Source: Lachnospiraceae bacterium FE2018 (GTDB lineage Bacteria > Bacillota > Clostridia > Lachnospirales > Lachnospiraceae). From it: a stretch of 64,000 nucleotides of DNA. The stretch's first letter is position 1. Each line of letters starts with the position of its first letter. The notes under the pieces were generated by a model. The model was not told the DNA's origin, searched no databases, and saw nothing but the letters and a program-made list of their open reading frames with translations. Below are positions 8,132 to 16,515 of the stretch, piece after piece. The stretch lies in assembly GCA_000702845.1 (NCBI GenBank), contig JNKK01000010.1:1-64000 (forward strand), in the 5' to 3' direction. Position numbers and translations under genes: made by a program.

Positions 8132-8650
8132 TTATTTTTTCTTCTTCTCAGCTAAAACCATTGTCAGGCTTCTGCCCTCAACCTTCGGAGCTTTTTCGAC
8201 TGCTGAGATATCAGAAAGCTGCTCGGCAAACTGATCCATGATGACTCTGCCATTGGCCATATGAGCCATCTCTCTGCCACGGAAGCGCAGTGTCACCTTG
8301 ACTTTGTTGCCTTTTGTCAGGAACTTTCTGGCTGCGCCAACCTTGGTGTTGAGGTCATTTGTATCAATGTTCGGAGACAGGCGCACTTCTTTGATGTCGA
8401 CAGTTTTTTGTTTTTTGCGCGCTTCTTTTTCTTTGCGGGACTGCTCATAGCGGAACTTACCGTAATCGATAATTCTGCATACCGGCGGTTTTGCGCGCGG
8501 CGCAATCTTCACCAGATCAAGCCCGGCTTCCTGTGCCTTTGCAAGTGCTTCTGCGATCGGAACGATACCGATCTGCTCACCTTCCGGTCCGATCAGGCGT
8601 ACTTCCCTGTCGCGTATCTGTTCGTTAATCATCAAATTGTTGCTGCTAAT
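8132..8650 (-). CDS. infC: Translation initiation factor IF-3, with AUU start codon
   Basis: IF-3 binds the 30S subunit, prevents premature 50S joining and checks the start codon. The N-domain ([20 protein letters not shown]), lysine-rich linker ([20 protein letters not shown]) and C-domain ([15 protein letters not shown]) are all present. I place the start at the AUU of 8648-8650: GGAGGT (8659-8664) is spaced 8 bases from it, whereas the UUG at 8635 and the AUG at 8632 lie 23 and 26 bases away with no binding site of their own. The product would read [14 protein letters not shown] starts are a conserved oddity of infC and allow IF-3 to repress its own translation. It heads infC-rpmI-rplT. 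Confidence 0.93.
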   Translation of the reverse strand: MSSNNLMINEQIRDREVRLIGPEGEQIGIVPIAEALAKAQEAGLDLVKIAPRAKPPVCRIIDYGKFRYEQSRKEKEARKKQKTVDIKEVRLSPNIDTNDLNTKVGAARKFLTKGNKVKVTLRFRGREMAHMANGRVIMDQFAEQLSDISAVEKAPKVEGRSLTMVLAEKKKK

Positions 8651-8664
8651 GGCTCTTTACCTCC

Positions 8665-9001
8665 TGAACATTTTTAATCCGCTGCCTGTAAGTCATCCTG
8701 TCTGCGCACAGTGATTTCTCTGCGCAAAATGAAAGCGGATCGTCAGAGACAATCCGCTAAAAAATACACGACCAGACAGACCGGCAGCAATGCACCGGCT
8801 GCGTTCTGTATTAACCCGGGTCACAATCTCATGCGCATGATGCGCATCTCCTTCATGTGAGGAATCCCACATAACCTGGGAAGAAATCTCTTCTTCCGCA
8901 CTGCACACACATCATACTGATCAGGAACGTTCCTGCTGTGTGCTCATTTCATTTGTGCCGAGGTGAGAGCGGACAGCTCTGCTTCTTTTACAACATTAGA
9001 T
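8665..9001 (-). ncRNA. Long structured 5' leader of infC (L20-leader-like)
   Basis: About 330 untranslated bases separate the promoter (9002-9030) from infC, and no credible gene lies in them. The minus-strand RNA has several hairpins: a perfect CAGGAACGTTCCTG palindrome near 8922-8935, ATGTGGGA paired with the segment ending CACAT around 8856-8873, GATGCGCATC near 8838-8848, a terminator-like stem at 8726-8758, and a TGCGCA/TGCGCA stem nearer infC. In Bacillus an L20 leader in this position attenuates the operon when L20 is in excess. I infer the same role but have not shown that the fold matches that family. Confidence 0.55.
8726..8758 (-). terminator. Attenuator-like terminator within the infC leader
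   Basis: On the minus strand AGCGGAT (8752-8758) pairs with ATCCGCT (8734-8740) around an 11-base loop, followed by TTCATTTTG. It lies about 75 bases before the infC ribosome binding site, so termination here would switch the operon off. Confidence 0.6.
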
Positions 9002-9030
9002 AATGTATCACATGCACACTGTGATGTCAA
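9002..9030 (-). promoter_or_regulatory. Promoter of infC-rpmI-rplT
   Basis: On the minus strand TTGACA (9025-9030) is exactly consensus and TACATT (9002-9007) is the -10, with a 17-base spacer. It lies 30 bases after the thrS stop codon; no terminator separates thrS from it, so read-through from thrS is also possible. Confidence 0.8.
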
Positions 9031-9060
9031 GGGCAAATATCTTATGCCTCTGTTCCGCCG

Positions 9061-10977
9061 TTATGCCTGTTCCGGCAGTCTTTTTTCCGCAATTTCTTTC
9101 TGAATAGCTTCGATGAATTCTGCGGTCGGAACTGCGCCCTGATCTCCTCCCAGTCTTGTGCGGACTGCAACGGTTCCGTTCTCCTGTTCCTTGCCGCCGA
9201 CTACCAGCATGTACGGAATCTTGAGGCTCTGTGCCTCGCGGATCTTGTATCCCAGCTTCTCGCTTCGCTCGTCAAGTTCCGCGCGGAGTCCTGCATCCAG
9301 CAGCTGCTTCTGTACATCCGACGCATAATCCAGGAACTTTTCGGAGAGCGGCAGAACCTTCACCTGCACCGGTGCCAGCCAGGTCGGGAATGCGCCTGCA
9401 AAGTGCTCTGTCAGAATACCGATGAAACGTTCGACCGATCCGAAAACAACACGGTGGATCATGATCGGCTGATGTTTTTCGCCGTCGGCGCCGGTGTATT
9501 CCAGTTCAAAACGCTGCGGCAGCTGGAAGTCCAGCTGAATGGTGCCGCACTGCCAGGTTCTTCCGAGGCAGTCTGTCAGATGGAAGTCAATCTTCGGTCC
9601 GTAGAACGCACCGTCTCCCTCATTGACAACATAGTCTTTTCCGAGCGAATCCAGCGCGTCGCGCAGAGAATCGGTTGCGATTTCCCAGTCCTCATCGCTG
9701 CCCATGGAATTATCCGGACGGGTTGACAGCTCTACGTGATATTTGAATCCGAACAGATTGTACATACCGTCGATGATGTTGACAATCCGGACAATCTCAT
9801 CGCGGATCTGGTCTCTTGCCAGGAACATATGTCCATCGTCCTGTGTGAAACAGCGAACGCGCATCAGACCATGCAGCTGCCCCGATTTCTCATGGCGGTG
9901 TACCAGACCGCATTCTGCATAGCGCAGCGGCAGATCACGGTAGGAATGAGGCTCATTCTGATAGACAAGGATGCTGCCCGGGCAGTTCATCGGCTTGACA
10001 CAGTAATCCTCTTCGTCAATGACGGTTGTATACATGTTTTCTTTGTAATGATCCCAGTGACCGGAAGTCTCCCACAGAGAACGGTTCAGGATAATCGGCG
10101 TAGAAATCTCATCATAGCCGTTTGCCATATGAATCTGGCGCCAGTACTCCATCAGTGTGTTGCGCAGGATCATGCCCTTCGGCAGGAAGAACGGGAATCC
10201 GGGACCTGCTTCATGCATCATAAAGAGACCAAGCTCACGGCCGATCTTTCTGTGATCGCGTTTCTTTGCCTCTTCGATCATGGTCAGGTAGGCTTCCAGG
10301 TCTGCTTTCTTCGGAAATGCAGTGCCATATACACGTGTGAGCATCTTGTTGTGTTCGTCGCCGCGCCAGTACGCACCCGCAATGCTGGTCAGCTTAAATG
10401 CCTTGACCGGTTTCGTGCTCATCAGATGCGGACCTGCACAGAGGTCTGTGAACTCACCCTGCTCATAGAAGCTGATCTCTGCGTCTTCCGGCAGATCTTC
10501 GATCAGTTCAACCTTGTAGGGCTCTTCTCTTTCCTGCATATATTTGATCGCTTCATTCCGCGGCAGCGTAAAACGTTTCAGCGGAAGTGCTTCTTTGACA
10601 ATCTTCTTCATCTCCGCTTCAATTTTTTCGAGATCATCTGCTGTCAGACCGCCCTCAATGTCTATATCGTAATAGAACCCGTCTGCGATTGACGGTCCGA
10701 TCGCAAGCTTTGCCTGCGGATACAGACGCTTAATTGCCTGTGCCATAATATGAGAGGTTGTATGACGATAAGCCGCCAGTCCCTCCGGATCATTAATCGT
10801 ATAAATGCTCAGATTGCTGTCATCAGAGAGTTCCGTGCGGATATCAACGGTTTCTCCGTTGACTTCTGCCGCGCCAGCCATACGTGCAAGCCCGTCGCTC
10901 AGATCTTTCGCAATGTCAATCACTGACATGGATCCGTCATATTCTTTCTTCGTTCCGTCTTTCAGTGTAATAATCAT
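9061..10977 (-). CDS. thrS: Threonyl-tRNA synthetase
   Basis: ThrS charges tRNA-Thr and edits Ser-tRNA-Thr. The 638 residues carry the full domain set: an N-terminal TGS domain (residues about 1-62), the HxxxH editing domain (RHTTSHIMAQAIKRLYP), the class II catalytic core with motif 1 to 3 elements (EYWRQIHMANGYDEI, VKPMNCPGSI, HRVVFGSVERFIGIL) and an anticodon-binding domain (VKVLPLSEKF onward). Only about 148 bases separate it from the helicase gene upstream. A TATAAT with a weak -35 is near 11042-11070. I see no T-box leader of the kind common before thrS in Firmicutes. Confidence 0.97.
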   Translation of the reverse strand: MIITLKDGTKKEYDGSMSVIDIAKDLSDGLARMAGAAEVNGETVDIRTELSDDSNLSIYTINDPEGLAAYRHTTSHIMAQAIKRLYPQAKLAIGPSIADGFYYDIDIEGGLTADDLEKIEAEMKKIVKEALPLKRFTLPRNEAIKYMQEREEPYKVELIEDLPEDAEISFYEQGEFTDLCAGPHLMSTKPVKAFKLTSIAGAYWRGDEHNKMLTRVYGTAFPKKADLEAYLTMIEEAKKRDHRKIGRELGLFMMHEAGPGFPFFLPKGMILRNTLMEYWRQIHMANGYDEISTPIILNRSLWETSGHWDHYKENMYTTVIDEEDYCVKPMNCPGSILVYQNEPHSYRDLPLRYAECGLVHRHEKSGQLHGLMRVRCFTQDDGHMFLARDQIRDEIVRIVNIIDGMYNLFGFKYHVELSTRPDNSMGSDEDWEIATDSLRDALDSLGKDYVVNEGDGAFYGPKIDFHLTDCLGRTWQCGTIQLDFQLPQRFELEYTGADGEKHQPIMIHRVVFGSVERFIGILTEHFAGAFPTWLAPVQVKVLPLSEKFLDYASDVQKQLLDAGLRAELDERSEKLGYKIREAQSLKIPYMLVVGGKEQENGTVAVRTRLGGDQGAVPTAEFIEAIQKEIAEKRLPEQA

Positions 10978-11097
10978 GGTTATTCTCCGTTATTCTGCAT
11001 TTATGGTTTTCAATCTGCTTTTTGCTCTATCTTTAGGCGCAATTATAGCACCATCCAATTCCAAATGAAAGAGGAAACTCCTTCGAACCTGCATACA

Positions 11098-11128
11098 GAA
11101 GCTGTTTCCGAAAAGAAGCAGCTTCTCA
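11098..11128 (-). terminator. Hairpin at the end of the helicase gene, weak terminator
   Basis: AGAAGCTG and CAGCTTCT form an 8-bp stem with a 14-base loop overlapping the helicase stop region. No U-run follows on either strand, so it may only stabilise the mRNA end. Confidence 0.3.
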
Positions 11129-13822
11129 TTCAGCTGTATTTTGGCCGGGATTCCCTGCTCTCTCCCAGAATTCTCTGATTTCTCCGGAAATCCGCTGCAA
11201 TGAAGTCCTTTTCATATCTGACCATTCACGTGGATAGTATGGAAAATAATCCTGGCTCCAGAACCGGTCATCCAGCAGCAGGATCACGCCGGTATCCTCT
11301 GTTGTGCGAATCACGCGTCCGGCCGCCTGCAGAACTTTATTCAGTCCCGGAAAACGGTATGCGTAAGCAAATCCGTCCTTGCCGTTTCTGTCATAATAGC
11401 GGCGGAGCAATTCCTTCTCCCCTGCCACCTGAGGCAATCCGGTTCCTACGACAACCGCGCCGATCAGCTGGTTACCTGTCAGATCAATTCCTTCCGCAAA
11501 GATGCCGCCCATAACGCAGAACCCGATCCGCGTCTTTGTATCCTCTTTTCTGAATTCATCCAGAAACGCATCTCTGTCCGTCTCGGTCATCCCCGGCTGC
11601 TGCGCCAGAATGATCTGCTCTTCCGCTTCGATCCGGTTCATGTGTCCGGCATCTTCCGGTTTCTGTCCGCGGTCTGAAGGATGATTCAGCCCGGCAATCC
11701 AGGCCTCGAGAACATCCTCGAGCATCCGGTAAGAAGGGAAATAAACCATATAATTTCCCTGTCTTACGCAGGCTGTATGCCGGATATATGCGGCAATCTT
11801 ATCATACAGCTCCGGACCACGGGCGCGATAGCGTGTGCTGACATCCGTGCCGACTATAATATGACGTCTTCCGGGATCAAACGGAGAAGGAATCGCAATC
11901 CGGTAATTATCACTGTTCTCTGACAGCAGTCCTTCGTAGTACTGCATTGGAAGCAGCGTCGCCGAGAAGAATACTGCAGCGGCCGCCCGGTCCAGCACCG
12001 CCTGCAGATTCCGGGACGGATCCACGCAGAACAGTTTCAGCGTAAATGCGTCCCTCCGGTCTTCCGTGTAGATCAGATATTTTTCATCCAGAAGATCATA
12101 TGTGCGCAGAAATGCGTTGATTTCGAAGAAAAAGGACAGGAGGCTCTGCCTCTCTTCCTGCTCTCCGTGCAGAATCCGGTTACCTGACAGATTATGTCCG
12201 CCTTCTGCAGACAATTCCTGTTTTACACTTTCCGGTCCACGCTGTTCTTTCAGCAGTTCCTCCAGAACACCGGCAAGTGTCATCAGCGGCGCGGCCAGGT
12301 CCTGAATCTCTTTCCGCTCGGAAACACGGCTGCCATAGGCATCCACCGCAGTGCTGTCCTCCCGGCATTCTTTCCGATATGCGAGCAGCACGCGATTACA
12401 CCTCGAAAGTGCCTGATCCATCGCACGGATCCGGCTGTCCTGTCCGTTTGTCCGCACTGCTTTTTTCTGCGGTTCTGACTGCTCACAATCAGCCTGCGGC
12501 ATGATACTGAGCTGCATGTCAGCTTTCGATCCGGCAGATTTCTCTCGCGAGGAATTCTCTTTCGCGTCGTTCTCTTTCGCGGATTTCAGCATTTTCCTCA
12601 TCTGCAGAAATGATTCCTTCTGCAGGGCTGCGGAAAACATTTCCCTGCCGCGTTCTGCCAGATTATGTGCCTCATCTACAAGAAGAATAGTTTTCCCTTT
12701 TCCGGCATTCTCCCCGAAAAACCGGGCCAGCCGCGCAGCCGGATCAAATACGTAGTTATAATCACAGATGACTGCATCCGCAAAATTTGCCATTTCCAGC
12801 TGAAGTTCATAGGGACAAACGTTATATCGCTCACTCCATGCCAGTACTTGTGCACGGGAATAATCTGTCTCCTCCGTAAGAAATGCGTACAGCGCATCAT
12901 TGATCCGATCAAAATGTCCTTTTGCCCGCGGACAGTATTCCGGATCACAGATCATCTCTTCACAAACGCAAAGCTTTTCTTTCGCAGTAAGCGTTACATT
13001 TTTACAGCAGAGCCCGTTCTTCTGCAGAATCCGGAATGCTTCTTCCGCAACTGTGCGCGCAACGGTTTTCGCCGTCAGATAAAAGATCCGCTCCCCGCGC
13101 CCCTCGAAAAGCGCACGGACTGCCGGGAATACAGCGGACATTGTCTTGCCGATTCCGGTCGGCGCCTGGACAAACAGCTGCTTTCCTTCCCTGATCGTGT
13201 GATAGACTGCAGAAACCATATCCCGCTGTCCCTCCCGGTAGATAAAGGGAAACGAAAGTCCCGCAATTGATTTATTACGCTGTTCTTCCCAACTGATCTG
13301 AAAGGCAGCCCATTTTCTGTATGCCTGGCAGAGTTCTTCAAACCACTCTGACAGTTCGGCTGTTTTATGCGACGTTGTGAAGGAACGGATCTCTTCTGTT
13401 TCCAGACTGCAGTAGGTCATCCGGATCCGGATATTCTCCAGATTCTGCTGTTTCGCATAAATACAGGCATAACATTTTGCCTGTGCCAGATGGACCGGCA
13501 CAGGCGATTCGAGTCTGCTGACATCCTGATAGATGCCTTTAATTTCTTCAATCACGGATCCCTTTGTGTCCGTGTCAATTCCGTCTGCCCGCCCCTCGAC
13601 TGACAGCGTGAATGTTTCAAAATCCACCGCTTCCTTCAGAGCGACCTCAGCGCGGTAGGCACCGCCGCGCCGGCTCTGGATCTTCCTGTGAATCCTGCTT
13701 CCGGCAAGCATTGCCTCCTGATCCGGCATTTTTCCCGTTCCGCCGGTCAGATCACCGCTGCGCAGAAGGAATTCCACAAGATTTCGTACGGAAATCCGGA
13801 TTGTTTTTTTCTCTGCCTTCAT
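11126..13822 (-). CDS. RecB-like nuclease fused to a Rad3/DinG-family helicase
   Basis: The 898-residue protein has two parts. Residues 1 to about 190 form a PD-(D/E)xK nuclease-like domain of the RecB/Cas4 kind: D80 in GRADGI, E93 and K95 in IEEIKG, and a QxxxY motif (Q114 to Y118). From about 190 it is a superfamily 2 XPD/Rad3/DinG helicase with Walker A APTGIGKT (220-227), a DEAH box (383-386) and a cysteine set between them (C285, C287, C292, C297, C336) that should hold a 4Fe-4S cluster. The C-terminal helicase part contains GRVIRTTEDTGVILLLDDR. It probably unwinds and cleaves damaged or branched DNA; the substrate is unknown. An insert at about 410-470 is polar and low in complexity. 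No CRISPR or phage genes are nearby. Fusions of this type are, to my knowledge, widespread in Clostridia. Confidence 0.85.
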   Translation of the reverse strand: MKAEKKTIRISVRNLVEFLLRSGDLTGGTGKMPDQEAMLAGSRIHRKIQSRRGGAYRAEVALKEAVDFETFTLSVEGRADGIDTDTKGSVIEEIKGIYQDVSRLESPVPVHLAQAKCYACIYAKQQNLENIRIRMTYCSLETEEIRSFTTSHKTAELSEWFEELCQAYRKWAAFQISWEEQRNKSIAGLSFPFIYREGQRDMVSAVYHTIREGKQLFVQAPTGIGKTMSAVFPAVRALFEGRGERIFYLTAKTVARTVAEEAFRILQKNGLCCKNVTLTAKEKLCVCEEMICDPEYCPRAKGHFDRINDALYAFLTEETDYSRAQVLAWSERYNVCPYELQLEMANFADAVICDYNYVFDPAARLARFFGENAGKGKTILLVDEAHNLAERGREMFSAALQKESFLQMRKMLKSAKENDAKENSSREKSAGSKADMQLSIMPQADCEQSEPQKKAVRTNGQDSRIRAMDQALSRCNRVLLAYRKECREDSTAVDAYGSRVSERKEIQDLAAPLMTLAGVLEELLKEQRGPESVKQELSAEGGHNLSGNRILHGEQEERQSLLSFFFEINAFLRTYDLLDEKYLIYTEDRRDAFTLKLFCVDPSRNLQAVLDRAAAAVFFSATLLPMQYYEGLLSENSDNYRIAIPSPFDPGRRHIIVGTDVSTRYRARGPELYDKIAAYIRHTACVRQGNYMVYFPSYRMLEDVLEAWIAGLNHPSDRGQKPEDAGHMNRIEAEEQIILAQQPGMTETDRDAFLDEFRKEDTKTRIGFCVMGGIFAEGIDLTGNQLIGAVVVGTGLPQVAGEKELLRRYYDRNGKDGFAYAYRFPGLNKVLQAAGRVIRTTEDTGVILLLDDRFWSQDYFPYYPREWSDMKRTSLQRISGEIREFWERAGNPGQNTAE

Positions 13823-13895
13823 TGTTTATTATCGCGATATAAAGTGATTCTGCAGTCACCAGAAAGTGATTCTCCGGAGCATGCTGCCAAAGTAA

Positions 13896-14666
13896 TCACA
13901 GTTTTGTTACTGCCACAATTGCATCATCAAGATATTCGCTCAGTACCCCTGCATAGGCGCCTTCATCCGCAGCCTTTGCAACTTCCGCATCCATCGGAAT
14001 CTTTCCGAGGACTGTCGTGCCGAGTTCCTTCGCGATCTCATCAATATGGCTCTCACCGAACACACTGATTTTTCTTCCACAGTCCGGACATACCAGATAA
14101 CTGTAGTTCTCTATGATTCCCAGTACCGGAATATCCATCATCTGTGCCATCTTAAATGCTTTGGTGACGATCATGCGCACGAGATCCTGCGGAGAAGTAA
14201 CGATCAGAACACCTTCGATCGGAAGGGACTGATAAACTGTCAGCGGAACATCACCGGTTCCGGGAGGCATATCGATCAGCAGATAATCCAGTGTTCCCCA
14301 GATTACATCTGTCCAGAACTGCTTTACAACTCCTGCGATCACCGGCCCGCGCCACACAACCGGATCCTCTTCATTCTCCAGCACCAGATTGGTGGACATG
14401 ATTTCAATACCGTTCCCTGAAATAGCCGGATAAATTCCGTTTGTATCAGACATGGCATGCTCATGAATATCATACATTTTCGGAATGGACGGTCCTGTTA
14501 TATCAGCATCAAGAATTCCGACTCTGTATCCCTGTGCCGCCAGCGCGTTGGCCAGAGAAGCTGTAACCATGGATTTTCCGACGCCGCCCTTGCCGCTGAC
14601 AACACCGATGACATGGTCAATGTTGGAAAAGCCGTTCATCTCTGCCTTGAATTCTTCGTTTGCCAT
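13896..14666 (-). CDS. Mrp/NBP35-family iron-sulfur cluster carrier ATPase
   Basis: The 256-residue P-loop protein has the deviant Walker A SGKGGVGKS (residues about 24-32) of the Mrp/MinD family, the switch DADITGPSIPK, DMPPGTGD, and the CPDC pair (about 193-196) that binds a bridging 4Fe-4S cluster between subunits. These proteins carry Fe-S clusters to target enzymes. It lacks the N-terminal DUF59 domain of longer Mrp proteins. It lies 73 bases upstream of the helicase gene, whose product is a predicted Fe-S enzyme; co-expression would make sense but is only inferred. Confidence 0.9.
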   Translation of the reverse strand: MANEEFKAEMNGFSNIDHVIGVVSGKGGVGKSMVTASLANALAAQGYRVGILDADITGPSIPKMYDIHEHAMSDTNGIYPAISGNGIEIMSTNLVLENEEDPVVWRGPVIAGVVKQFWTDVIWGTLDYLLIDMPPGTGDVPLTVYQSLPIEGVLIVTSPQDLVRMIVTKAFKMAQMMDIPVLGIIENYSYLVCPDCGRKISVFGESHIDEIAKELGTTVLGKIPMDAEVAKAADEGAYAGVLSEYLDDAIVAVTKL

Positions 14667-14762
14667 TTTGTTCAGTCTCCTGTCTTTCTTATTGTCATTA
14701 TCAAATTAAAGGGGTTATTCAACTAAGTTCGTGTGGGTCCGTGACAAAATATGTTTCCAGAC

Positions 14763-14849
14763 TCAGCCTCTTGCTTTTCTATCTTTGATCAGAGCTTTTT
14801 GACCATTTGTGCATCCGCACTTTGGACATACTATCTTTTGCGGATGCAT
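14763..14849 (-). pseudogene. Zinc-ribbon fragment, possible remnant of a transposase N-terminus
   Basis: A 28-codon frame with two CxxC-type pairs (VCPKCGCTN) and a basic tail (LIKDRKARG) is open upstream as far as 14899 but ends abruptly at a TGA, with no proper ribosome binding site. The surrounding 170 bases have an imperfect inverted repeat (AGTTCGT near 14728, ACGAACT near 14880). It looks like a decayed mobile-element end, but the evidence is thin. The frame also produces a perfect 10-bp palindrome (TGCATCCGCA at 14810-14819, TGCGGATGCA at 14839-14848). Confidence 0.25.
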
Positions 14850-14899
14850 TTCCCCCAAATTGAAGAATCTGCGGGGTACGAACTCACTTAAAGAACCCT

Positions 14900-15142
14900 T
14901 CAATCCGGTTCATCTTCATCAAAAGCCACGACAACATAGTAGCCGCGGTCAGTATGACGAATGTCTTTCACGACACCTTCCCGTGACTTCAGCCGCTCAT
15001 AGCCCTGAAAATTCCTGCTCATTGCTACTGCAGGCGTAATTGTGTAATAAAAGGATGTCGGCAGAGTACTCTCTGTGACATCGACATGATCGCCGACCTC
15101 AACGAGCCCCTGCCGCTCCATCTTAAACTCTATTTCTCTCAT
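14900..15142 (-). CDS. Small acidic protein of unknown function (80 aa)
   Basis: An 80-residue protein with no membrane segment, beginning MREIEFKMERQGLVEVGDH and ending in an acidic tail (FDEDEPD). The pattern VEVGDHVDV ... GVVKDIRHTDRGYYVVVAFDED suggests a small beta-barrel such as an SH3/KOW-like fold, but I cannot assign a family. It has a modest GGAAT ribosome binding site, lies between purH and mrp in the same direction, and codon use resembles its neighbours, so I think it is a real gene. Function unknown. Confidence 0.6.
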   Translation of the reverse strand: MREIEFKMERQGLVEVGDHVDVTESTLPTSFYYTITPAVAMSRNFQGYERLKSREGVVKDIRHTDRGYYVVVAFDEDEPD

Positions 15143-15172
15143 GAAACAATTCCGTTTTCAACCTTTATAAGG

Positions 15173-15268
15173 AAACAGTATCTGCCTGCCGGCGAATTCC
15201 ACCTTTTTCATGAGACAGGTATCTGTCTGATGGCGAATTCTACCTGAGCCAGAAGACAGATACTGTCT
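15173..15268 (-). repeat. Three tandem copies of a ~40-bp unit with a palindromic core
   Basis: AAACAGTATCTGCCTG (about 15173), AGACAGGTATCTGTCTG (about 15214) and AGACAGATACTGTCT (15254-15268) recur at about 40-base spacing. The first two are each followed by GGCGAATTCYACCT. Each core can fold into a short hairpin in the RNA from purH toward the 80-residue gene. Too short and too few for a CRISPR array; the role is unknown. Confidence 0.7.
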
Positions 15269-15280
15269 CCCCCACAACAA

Positions 15281-16459
15281 TCAATGATGGAACAGTCTGA
15301 TTCCTGTGAATGCCATCACCATGCCGTTCCGGTTGCAGCAGTCAATGACGAGATCGTCACGTACCGATCCGCCCGGCTCTGCGATGTATTTCACGCCGCT
15401 CTTTTTTGCGCGCTCGATGTTGTCATAGAACGGGAAGAAGGCATCAGAACCCAGGACGACATCTGTCATCTGATCCAGCCATGCACGCTTCTCCTCGCGT
15501 GTGAACACTTCCGGCTTCTCGGTAAAGATGTTTTCCCACTTGCCGTCGTCGAGAACGTCCATATACTCCTCGCCGATGTACAGATCAATTGCATTGTCGC
15601 GGTCTGCGCGGCGGATATCTTCACGGAACGGAAGATTCAGTACCTTCGGGCACTGACGCAGCCACCAGTTATCTGCCTTGGAACCGGCAAGACGTGTACA
15701 ATGAATACGGGACTGCTGTCCTGCGCCGACACCGATTGCCTGTCCGTCTTTGACAAAGCAGACAGAATTGGACTGTGTGTACTTCAGCGTGATCAGCGCA
15801 ATTTTCAGATCGCGGACCGCCTCTGCCGGCAGTTCCCTGTTCTCTGTTACGATGTTGGAAAGCAGTTCATCGTCGATCGGAAGTTCCTGACGTCCCTGCT
15901 CGAATGTGATGCCGTAAACCTGCTTGCGCTCAAGCGGTGCCGGACGATAGTTCTCGTCCATCTGAATTACGACGTAATTCCCGTTCTTCTTGGAACGGAG
16001 AAGCTCCAGCGCCTCATCTGTATAGCCCGGTGCTATCACGCCGTCTGAAACTTCACGCTTGATCAGACGTGCCGTGTCTTTGTCACAGACATCTGAAAGC
16101 GCGATGAAATCACCAAAGGAAGACATTCTGTCCGCGCCGCGGGCACGTGCATAGGCACATGCAAGCGGTGACAGATCACCCAGATCATCTACCCAGTAGA
16201 TCTTCCGGAGAACATCTGACATCGGAAGGCCGACTGCAGCACCTGCAGGTGATACATGTTTAAAAGATGTCGCTGCCGGAAGTCCGGTCTCTTTTTTCAG
16301 TTCCTGTACCAGCTGCCAGCCGTTGAAGGCATCCAGGAAATTGATGTATCCCGGGCGTCCTGACAGAATGGTTACCGGCAGTTCCTGCCCGTCTTCCATA
16401 TAGATTCTGGAAGGTTTCTGGTTCGGGTTGCATCCGTACTTTAACTGCAGTTCATTCAT
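15281..16459 (-). CDS. purH: AICAR transformylase (stand-alone PurH formyltransferase domain)
   Basis: The 392-residue protein corresponds only to the formyltransferase part of PurH, which moves a formyl group from 10-formyl-THF to AICAR giving FAICAR. It starts directly with ELQLKYGCNPNQKPSRIY and contains the active-site stretch SFKHVSPAGAAVG (Lys-His pair) and AGQQSRIHCTRLAGSKAD. The C-terminal part includes GSDAFFPFYDNIERA and AEPGGSVRDDLVI. The IMP cyclohydrolase (MGS-fold) domain found at the N-terminus of bifunctional PurH is missing; that step is supplied by purO immediately upstream (80 bases). glyA lies before purO, providing one-carbon units. Confidence 0.93.
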   Translation of the reverse strand: MNELQLKYGCNPNQKPSRIYMEDGQELPVTILSGRPGYINFLDAFNGWQLVQELKKETGLPAATSFKHVSPAGAAVGLPMSDVLRKIYWVDDLGDLSPLACAYARARGADRMSSFGDFIALSDVCDKDTARLIKREVSDGVIAPGYTDEALELLRSKKNGNYVVIQMDENYRPAPLERKQVYGITFEQGRQELPIDDELLSNIVTENRELPAEAVRDLKIALITLKYTQSNSVCFVKDGQAIGVGAGQQSRIHCTRLAGSKADNWWLRQCPKVLNLPFREDIRRADRDNAIDLYIGEEYMDVLDDGKWENIFTEKPEVFTREEKRAWLDQMTDVVLGSDAFFPFYDNIERAKKSGVKYIAEPGGSVRDDLVIDCCNRNGMVMAFTGIRLFHH

Positions 16460-16515
16460 TTCTAATTCCTCCTGCGAATCGGGCCATACTGCCCTTCGTT
16501 CAGCGTTCCTGAATC

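Noticed and set aside
8693-8908. 71-codon minus-strand frame in the infC leader
   Set aside because: It has no ribosome binding site and runs through several hairpins including the attenuator; the sequence is better explained as structured RNA.
10978-11060. Possible T-box riboswitch before thrS
   Set aside because: The leader is only about 60 bases from a TATAAT box and lacks the T-box, specifier stem and terminator.
15173-15268. Tandem repeats as a CRISPR array
   Set aside because: Only three degenerate units, no constant repeat with unique spacers, and no cas genes in the window.
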